A stretch of 64,000 nucleotides of DNA. It comes from Lingula anatina (lineage: Eukaryota > Brachiopoda > Lingulata > Lingulida > Lingulidae). This document shows positions 23,411 to 36,678 of this stretch, piece after piece. Position numbers and translations under genes: made by a program. Each line of letters starts with the position of its first letter. Within the stretch, counting starts at the first letter, position 1. Under the pieces are notes generated by a model. That model was not told the origin of the DNA. It searched no databases and saw nothing but the letters and a program-made list of their open reading frames with translations. The stretch spans positions 265,000-328,999 of the forward strand of contig NW_019774181.1 of the NCBI RefSeq assembly GCF_001039355.2, given 5' to 3'.

Positions 23411-23687
23411 CTGCAAAATTTTGTCACAATATTTGCAAACTTTTCCTTCTCTCCTGGTTGCGGACTCTTGTACATGTATGCGTTGTCACTAAGATGACTT
23501 GTATCCGTAAATGTTGGCAGAATTTGTATGTTATCCACGTATATGTTAATCTTCAAGCCCGACTCTCGTTGCCATAGAAAGTCGCTGTACTGGTTATTAT
23601 AGGTTGCATATACTGTGGACTGCAGAGAGTGCGTCTTGAGGAGATCTTCCACGAACATGTTCCGCGGGGTCTGGTAACTGAAGTCTC
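23411..23687 (-). CDS. Large membrane protein exon, ectodomain
   Basis: 277-bp exon, acceptor agacacag|GAGACTTC, donor TTTTGCAG|GTAATT, phase 1 in and 2 out. It encodes DFSYQTPRNMFVEDLLKTHS... and ends NIVTKFC(R). The aromatic and polar composition suggests a folded extracellular domain; no family is recognised. Confidence 0.78.
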
Positions 23688-25141
23688 CTGTGTCTGGAGG
23701 AAACATTTAGGAAGGTCATGATCATCATATTTTAGGCGTTGTATATATTGAATTAACTCAAATTCTAAAAGGAGTTAAATGATTTCATTCTTTCTATGAA
23801 TTATTCATACAAATTAATAAATGATTTTCATATAAATTAATAAAAAATATACTAAAAATAAAAATAAAATCAATATAAATTATAAATTAATGCAAGATAT
23901 ATCAGCCTGCATAGAAATCCATGCAGTAATTCAAAGAAAAAAGGAAAACAATATTAAATGGACATCAATATTCAAGTACATAAAAATTAACAAAAACAAA
24001 GTAATAGATCACATTACAAAAGAAAAATAACTAAAACAAAAACAATCACTGAGCATCAATAAAAGTTCAATAGAAGAATTATAAGGCATTAAAATGTTCA
24101 GGATGGAAGTTATCAAGATTTAATTTGAGTGAAGAACTGGGCACGGGGTCATTAGAATTATATGAAAACCAAGATTGTTTGAAAAATCAACTTGGAAGAT
24201 TATTTGAAAATCAAGGCAGTCAGATACAAGTAAGCACACACACTCACATATAATAAAGAATTACAAGATTATAACCTCCTCCCAAAATTTTCCTACACTA
24301 GGTATTTTGACATTTGGAAGCATTCTTTCCACTATACAAAATGATAAGGCGGGACATTTCAAACTAGACTTAAAATCCTCCAAATTTTTTCTAGAAGAGA
24401 TTTTTTGACAAACAGCACTTATTTTTACACAAGAAGAAAAACAAAAAACATTCCAATTCAGAGAAAAGTTCATATTTTAACCCCAACCATAATTTACAGT
24501 TACCTTCCACATACAGAGGTTAATGTATAGTTAACATTTTTACCCATTTACAAATGAAAAAAAAATTAGGTGTCCTATTTCATTTCATAATGAACTTCAA
24601 ACGGTCACATGATCTTAACATCACTTTAATGTACTGTACTTTTTAAGATCATCACATAACTATTATCAATAATATTATTATGAATGGCTTTAATGGTACT
24701 GTTTTTCTTTTTCAATGATCAATTGTTGGTTGCCAAAAATATCCAACTTCAACTTGGCAAAAATTGTAAACATTATTTTATCCTAAACGATAAGAACCTT
24801 TTTAGTTTTTAAGATTTTTCATTGTCCCCATTACTTATATCATTATGACAATAATCTGTAAGAATTATTTCTATATCAAATATTATTAGTGTCAACAAAA
24901 TCAATTTAACTGATAATTAATAAGTGATAATTAAGTGATAATTGCCAAAAATTGTCTGGTTCTTCATTTAACTAATAGTGACCAAAATTATCCCATCCTA
25001 TTTAACTCGGTATTTTTTCCATTGCAGGTATGCAGCAAAATCATGATTATTATAATCAGCATCGTTAAAAAAATAATACTAAAAAAACACTATTAAATGT
25101 CTATTAATAATATTAATACGATTTTGCAAACCATCACTTAC
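23688..25141. other. Intron of the large gene
   Basis: AT-rich sequence; no exon, repeat family or RNA gene recognised. Confidence 0.6.
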
Positions 25142-25201
25142 TGTTCGCCTCCACAAATACTCGGCCATCAGATGGCGGCGTACCTAAGGGGTTGGAGACG
25201 G
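25142..25201 (-). CDS. Large membrane protein, 60-bp exon
   Basis: Acceptor gaattgcag|CCGTCTCC, donor GCGAACA|GTAAGT, phases 1 and 1. It encodes VSNPLGTPPSDGRVFVEAN, a linker between the cysteine repeats and the following domain. It is short but has strong splice sites, and its phase fits both neighbours. Confidence 0.7.
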
Positions 25202-25571
25202 CTGCAATTCACAACACAAACACACCATGTGTCACTTTTATCAACTGTACTGTCCAGAGAATGAAGAGCGTATTGCAAGAATGGCCCACATATATCCCCT
25301 GGTAATATTTCTAGGAAATACCTCTCGGAAAGAAAATCTCCAAATTTTTTTGTGAAATGGTGTTCATGTTTTCTTTTTTTTTTAAATTTGGGATGCATAC
25401 CATGGATTAAAAAGGATGCCTTGGTCAAATTTTCTTTTCAAACTGAATTAATGTTTGTTAATAAGTTAAATTAAAAAAAAAGTGGTGATGTGAATCAATT
25501 TTGCAAATTACCTACGGATTACAAACTGCATTATTGCCAAAATGTGCTTCAGAAAGCACTCCCCTCAAATA

Positions 25572-25634
<63 letters not shown>

Positions 25635-27838
25635 AATGAAATTGGTTTAACTCTAAGATCAATTTTTAATTTTCTAGTTTCCAAACAAAGTCCCCTTTCG
25701 TATATCGTATGAAAAATTTAAATAAACACAACTTCTAAGATACAATTTAAATCCATGGTATGCCTATTATTTCCTTTGGCACTCAGTGCGGGGTATTAGG
25801 GAATACATATGGGCCATGAAAATGAAATGCATTAATTGAAGGTCACCCTCTCAATTTTACACTCTATTTACTACCAACACATACAGACAGCAGCCATCAT
25901 GGACCCAGTCAAAATATTTGACATTCTACAGGAAAAAATGATTCTATAAATATCAATTTTTTCTTCTCCATTTGAGTGAATAAAAACAAAACAAATTTGA
26001 AAACAAAAAAGTAATCTAAATGCAATCTATGTCTTTAATTTTTTGTAAAAGTAGATAAATCAAATAATTTGCCTGGTCAAGTTACAATTTTATAAAAATT
26101 CTGTTACGGTCAGTGCAAACTGCCCCCTCTCCTAAATATATTAACAAATAAAAATAAATAATGAGAAAACATAGCTCCAAAATCTTAAGCCCATGATGGC
26201 AACCTTAAAGTGACAGCTAGAAAGTGACCTCCATTAAAAGTGAAACATGGAAGATAAAGTCTTCCCTGCTGAAACTGAGCTTATCTGAGGATCAGTCGGA
26301 CAATACAGCATTTCTAAGCAGACATTTACAATTAACATATGACTAAATTACTACAACTTGCATTGATTCAGCAGTGGCAGAAGCAACATTATACAGTATG
26401 TTAAAAGGATGACAAAGTACAAAAAGCGTATATTTGACAGAGGCTATAATTTGGTGCACAACTACTTGTAGCAAGAGCTTTCCATTGCTGTAAAATGTTT
26501 TTCTAAGCAGTGGGGCTATAAGCTTAGCTTAATAAGTTAATATTCATATCTGCATGTTAGTGAAGGGAACAATTACAAGCTTTAATATGGTTATTTTCAA
26601 CACAGCATTCACGTACATGGCATGCATCAAGCAGTACTTACATGACAACCACAAACACCACATCAAAAAGCCACAACAACAACAACAACAATGCAGCAAT
26701 GTTACACACATCACTGATAGTGAAGCAATTTAAGAGTGCAATAAGTTAACAACAAACAGTTGAATGAATGCAATTATTTTCAGGACAAATAAAACATGAT
26801 CAAACCATTGTGATCGCCGATGAGTTGAATTGAACAGGAGAGTTATTGAGATTGATATTGTGGCAAATAATAATATAGTGATATGACAGCTAGTACAAAA
26901 GTTAAAGTTTTCAGAACAGAGCTTATAAGAATCAAATGAACAAAGAATAAAAGATATGGGCCAGAAATATGACTTTAGTCATGAAAATGTTAGAGCAACA
27001 AATGACAAAATGCTATGTACATCAACGGGTTAAAAATAATGCCAGTGGATAAGTTGTAGTATTAGCAACAGATCAAAAAAGCTAGAAAAAGAATTCACAA
27101 ATAAAATGAAATCACAATTCAACTGAAAACAACAAGTAAGAACAACAAAATGTTGAAATTGTCACAGGGTAAAAATCAATAATCAATCATAAAAGATATA
27201 CATTTTCAGATAGAAAGGTATTTGTTATAAACAAAAATAAATATATAAATAGATACAAAATAATAATCTCCTAATACAGTTTGTAAATTAATAAAATCAT
27301 GGCTTTTAATATTAGAAAACTCAGTCAAATAAAAATGAGAAAACTTAAATGAAGACAGAGGATATACATGTAATAAAAGAACTTGGATTTCACTGGGGAT
27401 AAAAATCTATGACAAAAACTGACAGCAAAAGGACTTCACAAGAGGTTTCTGCATGATGGAATGCCACATCTTTTGACCCAATTCAGAATATTTTTGAAAA
27501 CCCAAAGCTAGGATATCTTTCCAATATGTTAAAAGATAATAATTAATAAACTTGTGAATTTCTATTAAATATTTTCCATCTTTTTTCTGTTTTATATCAT
27601 CATTGGTGAAATGCAGAGACCTCTGTTGATGAAACAAAACAAGACATTCTTCCACAATTCACCACTGCTCCATCTACTGACAAACACCGACACTATACAT
27701 ACGTAAACAACATGCAACACCAGTGACACCTGCTGGTTGTCTACAACACTCCATTCCACATGCTCTTCATCACTAGCGCAATCTATTGTCAGCCAGGGAT
27801 ACTATAAATAAATGTCTGAACATGCAAATGGTACTCAC
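25202..27838. other. Intron of the large gene
   Basis: AT-rich; contains an (AAAT)n tract at about 25,571-25,635. No exon or RNA gene recognised. Confidence 0.6.
25571..25635. repeat. (AAAT)n microsatellite
   Basis: About 16 uninterrupted AAAT units. Confidence 0.95.
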
Positions 27839-27910
27839 AGACACACTTTCTGTTCATTCCCCTTCCACAAGGTCTCACTTCGTACCCAGTCTTTGTACAA
27901 TGTACGCAAA
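27839..27910 (-). CDS. Large membrane protein, TNFR/ephrin-receptor-like cysteine repeat exon
   Basis: 72-bp phase 1-1 exon, acceptor cattttcag|TTTGCG, donor GTGTCT|GTGAGT. It encodes CVHCTKTGYEVRPCGRGMNR followed by KCV. The C..C...GY...PC......KC spacing is that of TNFR-type or ephrin-receptor-like half repeats. It follows the related exon at 28,260-28,334. Confidence 0.78.
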
Positions 27911-28259
27911 CTGAAAATGGATCCAGATATTTCATATGTACAGTTATAAACTGTCTGTAATCATTTATTAATCATATATTAATATTTTTCAAGCAATAAA
28001 TTACAAATTGATTTTTTTTTCTCTTTTTGAGGCTTTTCAGTGTGTATTAAATGGAAGCCAAAATAAACTTACGACATAAACTAGGCAGAATTAGATTCAT
28101 AATTCAACAACAAACTTCATGATTTCACTAATATGCAAAATTACAAGTCACAAAATTACAAACTGCCAAACTGTATGAAATCTACTTTAATTTGGTTACA
28201 TTGTACTTAAAAAAAGATGAATAAAAATATCCATCTTGACCTTGGATGACCCAGTTTAC

Positions 28260-28334
28260 CTGCACACTTCCTATCTTGTGTGTCAGAGCACGGAGAACTC
28301 TGATAGAAGCCAGGCGGACATGACCCACTGCAAG
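28260..28334 (-). CDS. Large membrane protein, TNFR/ephrin-receptor-like cysteine repeat exon
   Basis: 75-bp phase 1-1 exon, acceptor attttgtag|CTTGCAG, donor GTGCAG|GTAAAC. It encodes CSGSCPPGFYQSSPCSDTQD and then RKCA. The pattern C...CPPGFY....C.D....KC is a clear extracellular cysteine repeat. Each such repeat is its own 1-1 exon, as is usual for shuffled modules. Confidence 0.8.
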
Positions 28335-28649
28335 CTACAAAATACATGGAAGATTTACGAATTAATGAACAACTATAAGAAATAAATTTGAGAAAAATAT
28401 ACAATTTGTCCACTGGATTTCTTATTCAGTTTTTCTTGGCAGTATCAAATATTTTACAACTTTGGCATTCTACTTTAACAAAAAAGACTGAATCTTGCTT
28501 TTGTCAATTAGTGAATGTTTTTCACAACTAAAAAATGCCACTTCAAGCATTTGTGTCCTCCAATTCACATTAAAAAAAAAAAAAAACTCAGGCAATCCAA
28601 AGATTTTTCAGACTTACAAAAGAAAAAAAATCATCAATTAAGTGCTCAC

Positions 28650-28772
28650 CTCTACAAGTACCTCCTAAACTGTAGAACCCCTCCCCGCACATGCACCTGT
28701 ATCCTCCCTGCGTGTTGATGCAACGACTGTTGCGGCCACACCTGTGAATACCTGTGCTGCACTCGTCCAGAT
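28650..28772 (-). CDS. Large membrane protein, calcium-binding EGF exon
   Basis: 123-bp phase 1-1 exon, acceptor tttttcag|ATCTGG, donor TGTAGAG|GTGAGC. It begins [20 protein letters not shown] and continues [13 protein letters not shown]...GTCR. All six EGF cysteines are present, with the D-x-D-E-C calcium motif and the CxN...Y/F hydroxylation-type pattern. This is the most confidently identified domain in the protein. Confidence 0.88.
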
Positions 28773-31437
28773 CTGAAAAAGTAAATGAAATATTTCCAGT
28801 TAATTTTGACTATTGGTTGGAATTAATATCAAATTATGAAAATGTGGCCCCTTTTAAGTGCTGGAAAGAAGCTTTGGTAAGAAAGAAACTTACTAGTAAA
28901 TGGTTCTCAGCATAGATATACACATGAATATGTAAAGGTAGCTTGTATAAGAAATCTAAAGCAAAAGTACTAAACATAAGGTTCATAGATAGATCACAAG
29001 TTCTTGGTATTCTATCACTTTGAGCTGTTGTATACGACAGGCATTATTGGCTCATAACTATTTGTCTTGAGCCCTACAGAGGATGATTTTCACCATGGTA
29101 TATAACAGTCAAGGTCAACTTTTTCAAGGTCGATGTCAAAGAACTTCAGGGTGTGAAGAAATACAAATAAATGGGATTTAATAAAATTATGATTTCTATT
29201 AGTGTTGATTTCAATAACAGAAGGCAAATTAGATGAAACCTATCTTAGCAGATGTGAGGAAATGCTTGTCCAGATATATATGGGTACCATGACAGTTTAT
29301 ACTACATAGCTGTGATACTAAAATCTAATATAAAATATGTGCAATACATGATTTTCATCTTTACTAGCTCCACTTATATAGAAAATCCTTCTTTATTTGT
29401 ATAGGTTATACAATGTATGTTTACGTATTTGTTTGAACATTAATAGGTAGTAATTAGTAAATTATGAAAGACAACATATGACTAGAAATAAAAATGGCAA
29501 TTATATCAATATGCTGTGCGTATCTCTAAATAAATCTGCTTTAAAGTTAAACTGAAAAGATAAAAAATAAGTATCTTTTATGACAAAACATTCCAGCTAA
29601 ACCTGCTTTATTTGTGGAGATTGAAACAAAAAATATTCAAACTACATGTGTATTATTTGATAAAGTGCAGCAAAAAAAAATTACCATGTGTTTGACATGA
29701 AAACATTTAATGTGATGGGACTGGTGAAAATCAGGAGACAATAAAAATCATTCTAAACTACAGCGTCTTTGAATAAGGTAGGAATTTAAAGCATTTATGA
29801 GTATGTCTTCCAAGTAAAGATCAAGGGTTCATAAAATTTGGTTAAACATGAACAGTAACAATGGTTTTCCTCTAGAACAACAAGCAAAATGGAATCTCCT
29901 GCACAACTAAAACATCCAAATTACTGTTTTATCTCAGACTACTGTAACAACATGACCGATTTTTTCTCAGTAACTGCAGAAAAGAGAAGAGAGAAGTGAC
30001 AGTGACATGAGAGTAAGGGCTATATATTGTTCCATAGTACATTATGTTACAAAATCATTTATTGGGCTAAAGGTATTAGTACTCTGAAGTTAAACATGAT
30101 GAATGAAGAAAGCACAATTATACAACACTCAAGGTACCATAATATGTTTTTTAAAACAATTATACCTCGATCCTTAAATTTCAAACAAAATTTCTTGAGA
30201 ACACCTCCCAAACTAATTCCTTTATTCTAATGAACCTCACAACATCAGCTTTTAAAAATTTCTTAATTCTGAGCCAGGTCAAATTCACTTTTTAGTAAGT
30301 TACTAAATATAATAAATCTGGAAAAAAATAACATATTTAGAATAAGTCAGGTGCTGAAAAAATGTGAGTATTTTCTATAAAATGTTTTATATCAGGAACC
30401 TAGAAATAAAAAGAAACGAGTAACATTCCATACATACCATCTGGGAACCTGGCTGGCAATTGCAATGGATAAAGAAACATTTACTTTACATATACTTTAC
30501 ATTTACTTTACATTTACTATACATATATAATAGTACCATTTGTGTAAACAATAAAATAATAGTTTAAAAAGTCAACCATTTATAAAAGGAGTACAGGAGG
30601 TTTTTACATTATGGTATTAAATTTTGGCCCTTCTTGAAAGGATCTTAATCATATCGATCATCACCTTTGGTCTCTTAAGAAATTATATTTTTTACCATCT
30701 TTGCTTAAGGGACAATGGAAAACCTATTTACCAAATAAAAGACTTTTTTTCAAAATATTACAGTGCAGTTCACCTAGGCTTAAATGTCAAAGACATCTCT
30801 TCAGTCTTTACCCATCACCTTTTAAAAAATTCCCTGAAATCTGTAAAGGCTGCATGGTTTGGGAGAGAGCCAGACACCAATGGTTAGAGTCTTAACTTTT
30901 GCAAACTAAAGAGACCAGACAAATCTAATTATGAAATATCAATTCGTGTTATTTCCAAGGATATCTAGGTTATGATGGGGGGAATCAGTTGCAAGTTATG
31001 TTAAAAGGGAAGTGACATTTACAAACAGAAGACTTAACAGCACTGTTATTGCTTATCATGAAACAAACAACATGTTCTGATTTTTTCATTTTGTAGATTT
31101 AAAAATCATTATTTACTTGTAAAGAGTACTAAGTACTGGGACAAAATGTATTCTTATATGCTTTGTACAAGGTAAATGAGGGTTTAGACTTACAATAATC
31201 AATGATTTGCAGTATCTTTTGACAAGGAAGTATATTTACTGACAGTCAATTGCCCAAGACTTCCGAGATTTTCAACATGCAATTTTATATGACAAACCAC
31301 TGACATGATTTTTAAAGCATATTCTCTAACACCATGACTTAACTTTTTTTCACTAGTGGTCCAAAAATGTATCAGATATTCACCCTTTCAAGACCAAGTA
31401 ACAACTCCACGCTGACTCGCCATTCACTTTAACATAC
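28773..31437. other. Intron of the large gene
   Basis: No exon recognised. A short dispersed repeat at about 30,955-31,020 (AAGGATATCTAGGTTATGAT...) recurs at 33,996-34,075. Confidence 0.6.
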
Positions 31438-31590
31438 CTTGGCAGGTTCCTTGAAGGAGCGAGTAACCTCGCTGACACACGCATTTCTGTGTGGCTGCAT
31501 TACAACCAATGAGGTGGACAGGGCCAAACTCTGGACACACCTGAGCAGGGAGACATGTGGATCTATTGGTGGCTGCAGCAGAATCCAGAT
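31438..31590 (-). CDS. Large membrane protein, EGF-like cysteine exon
   Basis: 153-bp phase 1-1 exon, acceptor ctatttaag|ATCTGG, donor TGCCAAG|GTATGT. It encodes DLDSAAATNRSTCLPAQVCP... and QKCVCQRGYSLLQGTCQ. Six cysteines with C.C..GY.....C at the end suggest an EGF-like or EB-like fold. Confidence 0.8.
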
Positions 31591-31814
31591 CTTAAATAGA
31601 AAATAGGTATGATGCCTTAATAGGTTTTTTCATTTAAGTGAAGATTAATGGAGAGAGTAATCTTGTTAAGGCAATATATCCTGTAACATATCACTTTATA
31701 ACCTAATTTGTGTTTTTTCTTTCATTTTTTTTTTCTTTACATATAGATCTTACCCATCTGGCACATACTAGTAAACATAAGGAGCTGTGCTTGTTAACAT
31801 GTCAATGACAGGTA

Positions 31815-32036
31815 GGGCTATCAATGTGCTAAGGTGCCAGTTTTACATGTTGGGCTATCATTGTGCTAAGGTGCCAGTTTTACATGTTGGGCTGTCATTG
31901 TGCTAAGGTGCCAGTTTTACATGTTGGGCTATCATTGTGCTAAGGTGCCAGTTTTACATGTTGGGCTGTCATTGTGCTAAGGTGCCAGTTTTACATGTTG
32001 GGCTATCATTGTGCTAAGGTGCCCGTTTTACTGTTG
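31815..32036. repeat. 37-bp minisatellite, six units
   Basis: Units begin GGGCT(A/G)TCATTGTGCTAAGG at 31,815, 31,852, 31,889, 31,926, 31,963 and 32,000. From the second unit the A and G forms alternate, giving a 74-bp higher-order period. It lies in an intron. Confidence 0.93.
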
Positions 32037-32135
32037 AAAGGCCCGAAAAGTCAGTAATCTTAATCAGTTGTTGATAGCAATCCTTTCATCTTTTGTGTAT
32101 GACAACACAGGATTTGCAACATTTGTAGCACTCAC

Positions 32136-32228
32136 CAAAAACGTGTATTGAGCTTCTGTTTCTGCCACGCCAATAATCTGCTATTACTCTACCTCCATTG
32201 CTGGTGTCAAAGAAGACTTGAACATCAC
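32136..32228 (-). CDS. Large membrane protein, first ectodomain exon after the signal anchor
   Basis: 93-bp phase 1-1 exon, acceptor ttcatcag|GTGATG, donor GTTTTTG|GTGAGT. It encodes DVQVFFDTSNGGRVIADYWR and then GRNRSSIHVF, with an NRS glycosylation-type site. No domain is recognised. Confidence 0.72.
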
Positions 32229-35200
32229 CTGATGAAAATAGTAATAACAAAAATTGAGATTATCTAGAATATATCATCCAATGAATCAATTAACCTAAAA
32301 TTAACAGCAAGATTATTTGAATACAATAAACACTGAATATTGAGCTGGGTGATTCTACCCCGTGTTTGTGGACTTTCTCATTCCTTATTCTGAATGATCC
32401 AGTAAAGTCACTTACTTCTCAATCAGTCAGCATCATTGAAAACCAAAAACAATTTGCCCTGGAACTCAGGGCAGAGTCTCAATCATGACAATAAAGTGTT
32501 CACAAAAGTCCAATGGTCAATACATCCACCACAAGGGCAACTTTTTGTAGATGCAAAACATTCGTGGGCTCAAAACAAAAAATTAAATATACTAAAAAAA
32601 AATAATAAAATGCACTGAATCAACCCAACTCCGAAACATCATCAAACCCCAATATAATATGAAAACATTCGTGGGCTCAAAACAAAAAATTAAATATACT
32701 AAAAAAAAATAATAAAATGCACTGAATCAACCCAACTCCGAAACATCATCAAACCCCAATATAATATGAAAAATTAAAAAAAAATATACCAGCACAGAGT
32801 ATAAAAAGTTTGAGGAGAGAAAACATCTTCTCGCAATGTGTGCAAAAACATAAAATATTTACATGTACATAAAGAGCATTTACTTCCAACTTTGTTAGCA
32901 AGAGGCATAACTCATCAAACTGGCATTATATAATTATGATCAATACTCTGGAGGGATGAAATAAGGTTATTGGTAAGCATATCATGGCTAATTTAATACA
33001 CCCATCCACTTTGATTATGTAATGAATCTCTAACCAAGAACATGAGACATTGGATTATCTAATCATTTGTCCTTTGCATCAAGAGTTACTATGGCAATCT
33101 TTTTTTTTAACAAAACCAACGACAGGGTGGCAATAGATGATGAAATACCTTTCAAAACAAATCAACTGTTATGTCAGCAATATGAAAATATTTAATCATC
33201 TAAAAAGAAACAGGTTGTCAGTTCTTTGAATCTTTTCCTTCCAATACAGTATATTACGCTGAGCAGGTAACTGTATTATCAATTTAAGAATAATCAGAAA
33301 TAACAAATTGTCTATTGGATCCCATTATCTCAAATAATTTTCGCCTGTAGGGGTAAGATTCCTCTTCAATCTGAAAACTTGGCTGCCACATTCTTTCTTT
33401 CTTTCATTCTTTTTTTTATCATAACAGTATTGAGCTTGTTACCATGGGGACCTGTGTCTCTCTTGCAAGCAATGATGGACGCCAACTGCCATTTTTGATA
33501 CAACACACAACATACCAGCATGCCTGAAATGGCACAGTTGGGTTCTAAAAGCAGCAATAACCAATCTTCTCTAAAATAACCTGTCATCTTGATCAACTTA
33601 TGGCTTGTGATGTAAAAAAGACAGCTTCAGGTCCATTAACTAGGGACGACTTTAGGCACTTTCAACTTGTCATCATCAAGACACATCCCAGCTAACAACA
33701 TACCCTGTTGGCCAAGTTCTACTGACTACAGACAGTAACAACACCCCCCTCATATTGATTCCCTTAAAAAATTTTTGATACAAGCAAATACACAAAACAG
33801 ATATCTTCAGGGTCATTAAACGAGAAGATGCTCTGTCACTTTCATTATTTCATTTACTTCCCCATTAAAGAGTAGGCAAGTCTGTTGTTCCTTTTATGAT
33901 ACCTTTGGGGCCATTTAGTTTTCCATCATAATTCATTTACTCAGTGTGCAATCACTTCTATATCTGTGCAGTTTTGTTATTAATCTAAAATTAAAGGATA
34001 TCTAGGTTATGATGGGAGAAACGTGCCCAGGGCAATCACTTGCAAGTTATGTTAAAAGGGAAATGACATTTACAAATACCCAAAGTCAATGTACAATTTT
34101 GCCATAATCAAATGGAATTTTGGCACATTTATCTAAAACATTCCACATGAGAACTATAATCAAATTGATAACAGTGATGTTAGTCTAGGAGTCTTGTGGG
34201 TTAAAAAAAATATATTTTAGGTAATTATGGTGAAAAAGTGCCAATTAAGGGCAATCAAAGACAAGTAACATTTAAAGGAAAGTTTCACCATGATCAATTG
34301 AAAATTTAGCACATTTATCTATAATATGATTCCACATCAGGCACGTAAAGTAAGTCTAATAAACTTGTGGATAAGAAAGATCAGTAAACTGTCCTAGTTT
34401 AAAACTGTTTCATATGAAGCAATTTTTTATGTTAATTATATTTTAATTAATTTACCAAGGTCACTTTTGATAATCTTTTATAATTCATCTGGATGTTCCA
34501 GCAAAATAGTTAAAAAGTATGTGCGATATCAGAAATAGTCAATATATTAATAAATCTAACTTGAAAAAACTTTTAATGCTTAAATGAACATGTTTTCTTA
34601 AAGCAATCCTTTCTTTAGAAAATTTACAGCCTTAATTACTACAATGCTCATTTTTAAAACTGTATATAGAGTGCATGCAAGGCATGTAATACCATATCTA
34701 AGTAACTCCACTACCTCAAATGCTTTATATAGCTCCGTTAGAAAGTGATGGGTTTATGGTTAAAAAATACAACAAAGATTGCAGATAATGCCTCAAGTTC
34801 TCTATCTCTCACAACCAATTATAGAAAAATGGTCGATCTAACTCAAACAATAAGTAAAAAAACTGAGTTATCTTTTTGATAACACAACTCCCCCATTTAC
34901 GCATTCCATCTTTCATCATCTATTAAATGATTCATAATGTCCAAGACCTTAAATGTCTCCCTAGAGACCAAAGTACATTAACGTTTACATACGTCTTGCA
35001 ACCTATAGCAAAATGTAGCTTAGCATGACTAGTTTTATGAAAACGAATGAAAAAAGCAACGCACATTGTGTTTCAGATGACCATAAAGAGTTCAATTGTT
35101 CACCACTGAGGATTAGATTATAAAAACCAAGTATAGTTATCATGACATTACAGTTGTAGATTGCAGGGTGAACTTTTTATGAAATGATAAATCACCTCCT

Positions 35201-35409
35201 GGAAGACGCTCAGAATTTTAATGTTTATACTGACGATTCATCTTATTTTTTCTGTTGGAAGATGGTCAAAAATAGAGGATGGAGAAGACTGTCATAAAAT
35301 ATCTCTGGCAACTGAATCAATTCTTCTAAATCAAACAAAAATCATACCAAAGCAGGAAAAAACTGGAATCATATGTACACATGATTTTAAGAAATTTCAA
35401 ACCACTTAC
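32229..35409. other. Intron of the large gene
   Basis: Holds an exact 107-bp tandem duplication (32,555-32,768) and dispersed repeats near 34,000 and 34,210. No exon recognised. Confidence 0.6.
32555..32768. repeat. Two tandem copies of a 107-bp unit
   Basis: AAAACATTCGTGGGCTCAAA at 32,555 recurs at 32,662, and the sequence continues essentially unchanged to CCAATATAATATGAAAA in both. Near-identity points to a very recent duplication or an assembly slip. Confidence 0.9.
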
Positions 35410-36256
35410 CCAGTACAATATGACCAGGTATGTAAACAGTGACGGCAACTTCAGGGTTCAGCCTGCAAGACCCATACACCAGTGACAGCACGGTGAGCAC
35501 ACTGAAAGTCAACATGGCTGTCTTTGGAATTCCTGGGGGAGCACCGTTAGGGTGACGAGGCTGTTGAGCTGCACGACCTTGACCTGTGTGACCTTGACCT
35601 GAATGACCCTGCTTGCTTCCATGAGCCTGATCTAAATCATGATCAGACTCGGAATGTGTTCCGTCGCAAAGCTCTAATGTGCAAAATTTGTCATGGGCTG
35701 GTTGTCCCCTGGGTTTTAGAGGCTTCCACTCCCTATCTCTCTGGAGATTTGGCACTGCAGCTTTCCGCACCCTAGGGGACATGTGGGGGGCCTCCCCCTT
35801 GGGAATCAGGGTGTTTGGTCTCTCTGGGCGTGTGGGCCTGGCTGTGAGGCCAGCTGGGGATTTGGGGGAAGAGGATTGCTGTGGAGACGATGAAGATGGT
35901 GATGACGTTGATGACACTTTTGCTGTGATGGGGACGGTTGGAGTTTTGACTGGAATAGGAGTGATGTGTCTCTTGGAGCGTGGTGAAGAGCCGGGAGATG
36001 AAGGAGAAATGTCTCCAACCACTTCCAGTTGTTTACCCCCTACATCCCTCCTGTGAAGTTTGGGGGTGGGAGGAGGGGGCGGTAAGTCCAAAGCACCAGA
36101 ATCGAGCTCCTTCTCAATTTTGGCCTCTGACTGGACACTGTCTGGGGGATCTGGCCATGACTCATCTGACCTTGACCCTGACCTTTGATTTGAACTTTGA
36201 TGAGATGACTTGGATGCAGCTCTCTGTCTTGAGCCTTGATGGACTGAGCTTGAGGA
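35410..36256 (-). CDS. Large membrane protein exon: proline/serine-rich tail, fourth LCDGTH motif, signal anchor
   Basis: 847-bp exon, acceptor cacattttag|TCCTCAAG, donor GTACTGG|GTAAGT. It reads SSSSVHQGSRQR... then a PPPPPTPKLHRR stretch (SH3-ligand-like), long S/P-rich disorder, LELCDGTHSESDHD (35,654-35,671 for LCDGTH) and G-Q-G-H repeats. The last part is a hydrophobic helix AMLTFSVLTVLSLVYGS (about 35,458-35,520). With a long polar tail before it and cysteine modules after it, this is best read as a type II signal anchor, tail inside. The tail has no cleavable signal peptide in view. Confidence 0.82.
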
Positions 36257-36678
36257 CTAAAATGTGAAAAATGTCATACTATATATATAATCAAGATAAT
36301 TTATACAGCAATGCTAAATAGTATTACTGAAATTTTTAAGTTAAATTCTACTTTTGTTTTAATACAATGAAGACATTTCTTCTAACATGTTGTTTACTTT
36401 ATTTTAAATTTTTCTTTTAAGATAATCAGAGCAATTGTTATATACATAAAATGAAGTACAAAAAGAGTTTATTAAATGGTGACATAATATTCTGAGCATT
36501 TAACATAACCTGATGCAATAATATGTATTTATCACAATGAAACTTAGAATGACAACAAAAATGGTTCAGAGTTACTACTTCCTGAGCCACTTACAAAAGC
36601 ACAACACTTAATAGCTACACAATATCCATGCAAATCACCATGAAAAAAAAAAGAAAATATCATATACAGAAACACCAC

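Noticed and set aside
35679-36056. Plus-strand open frame opposite the proline-rich exon
   Set aside because: It is the reverse shadow of a minus-strand exon whose phases and splice sites fit the gene.
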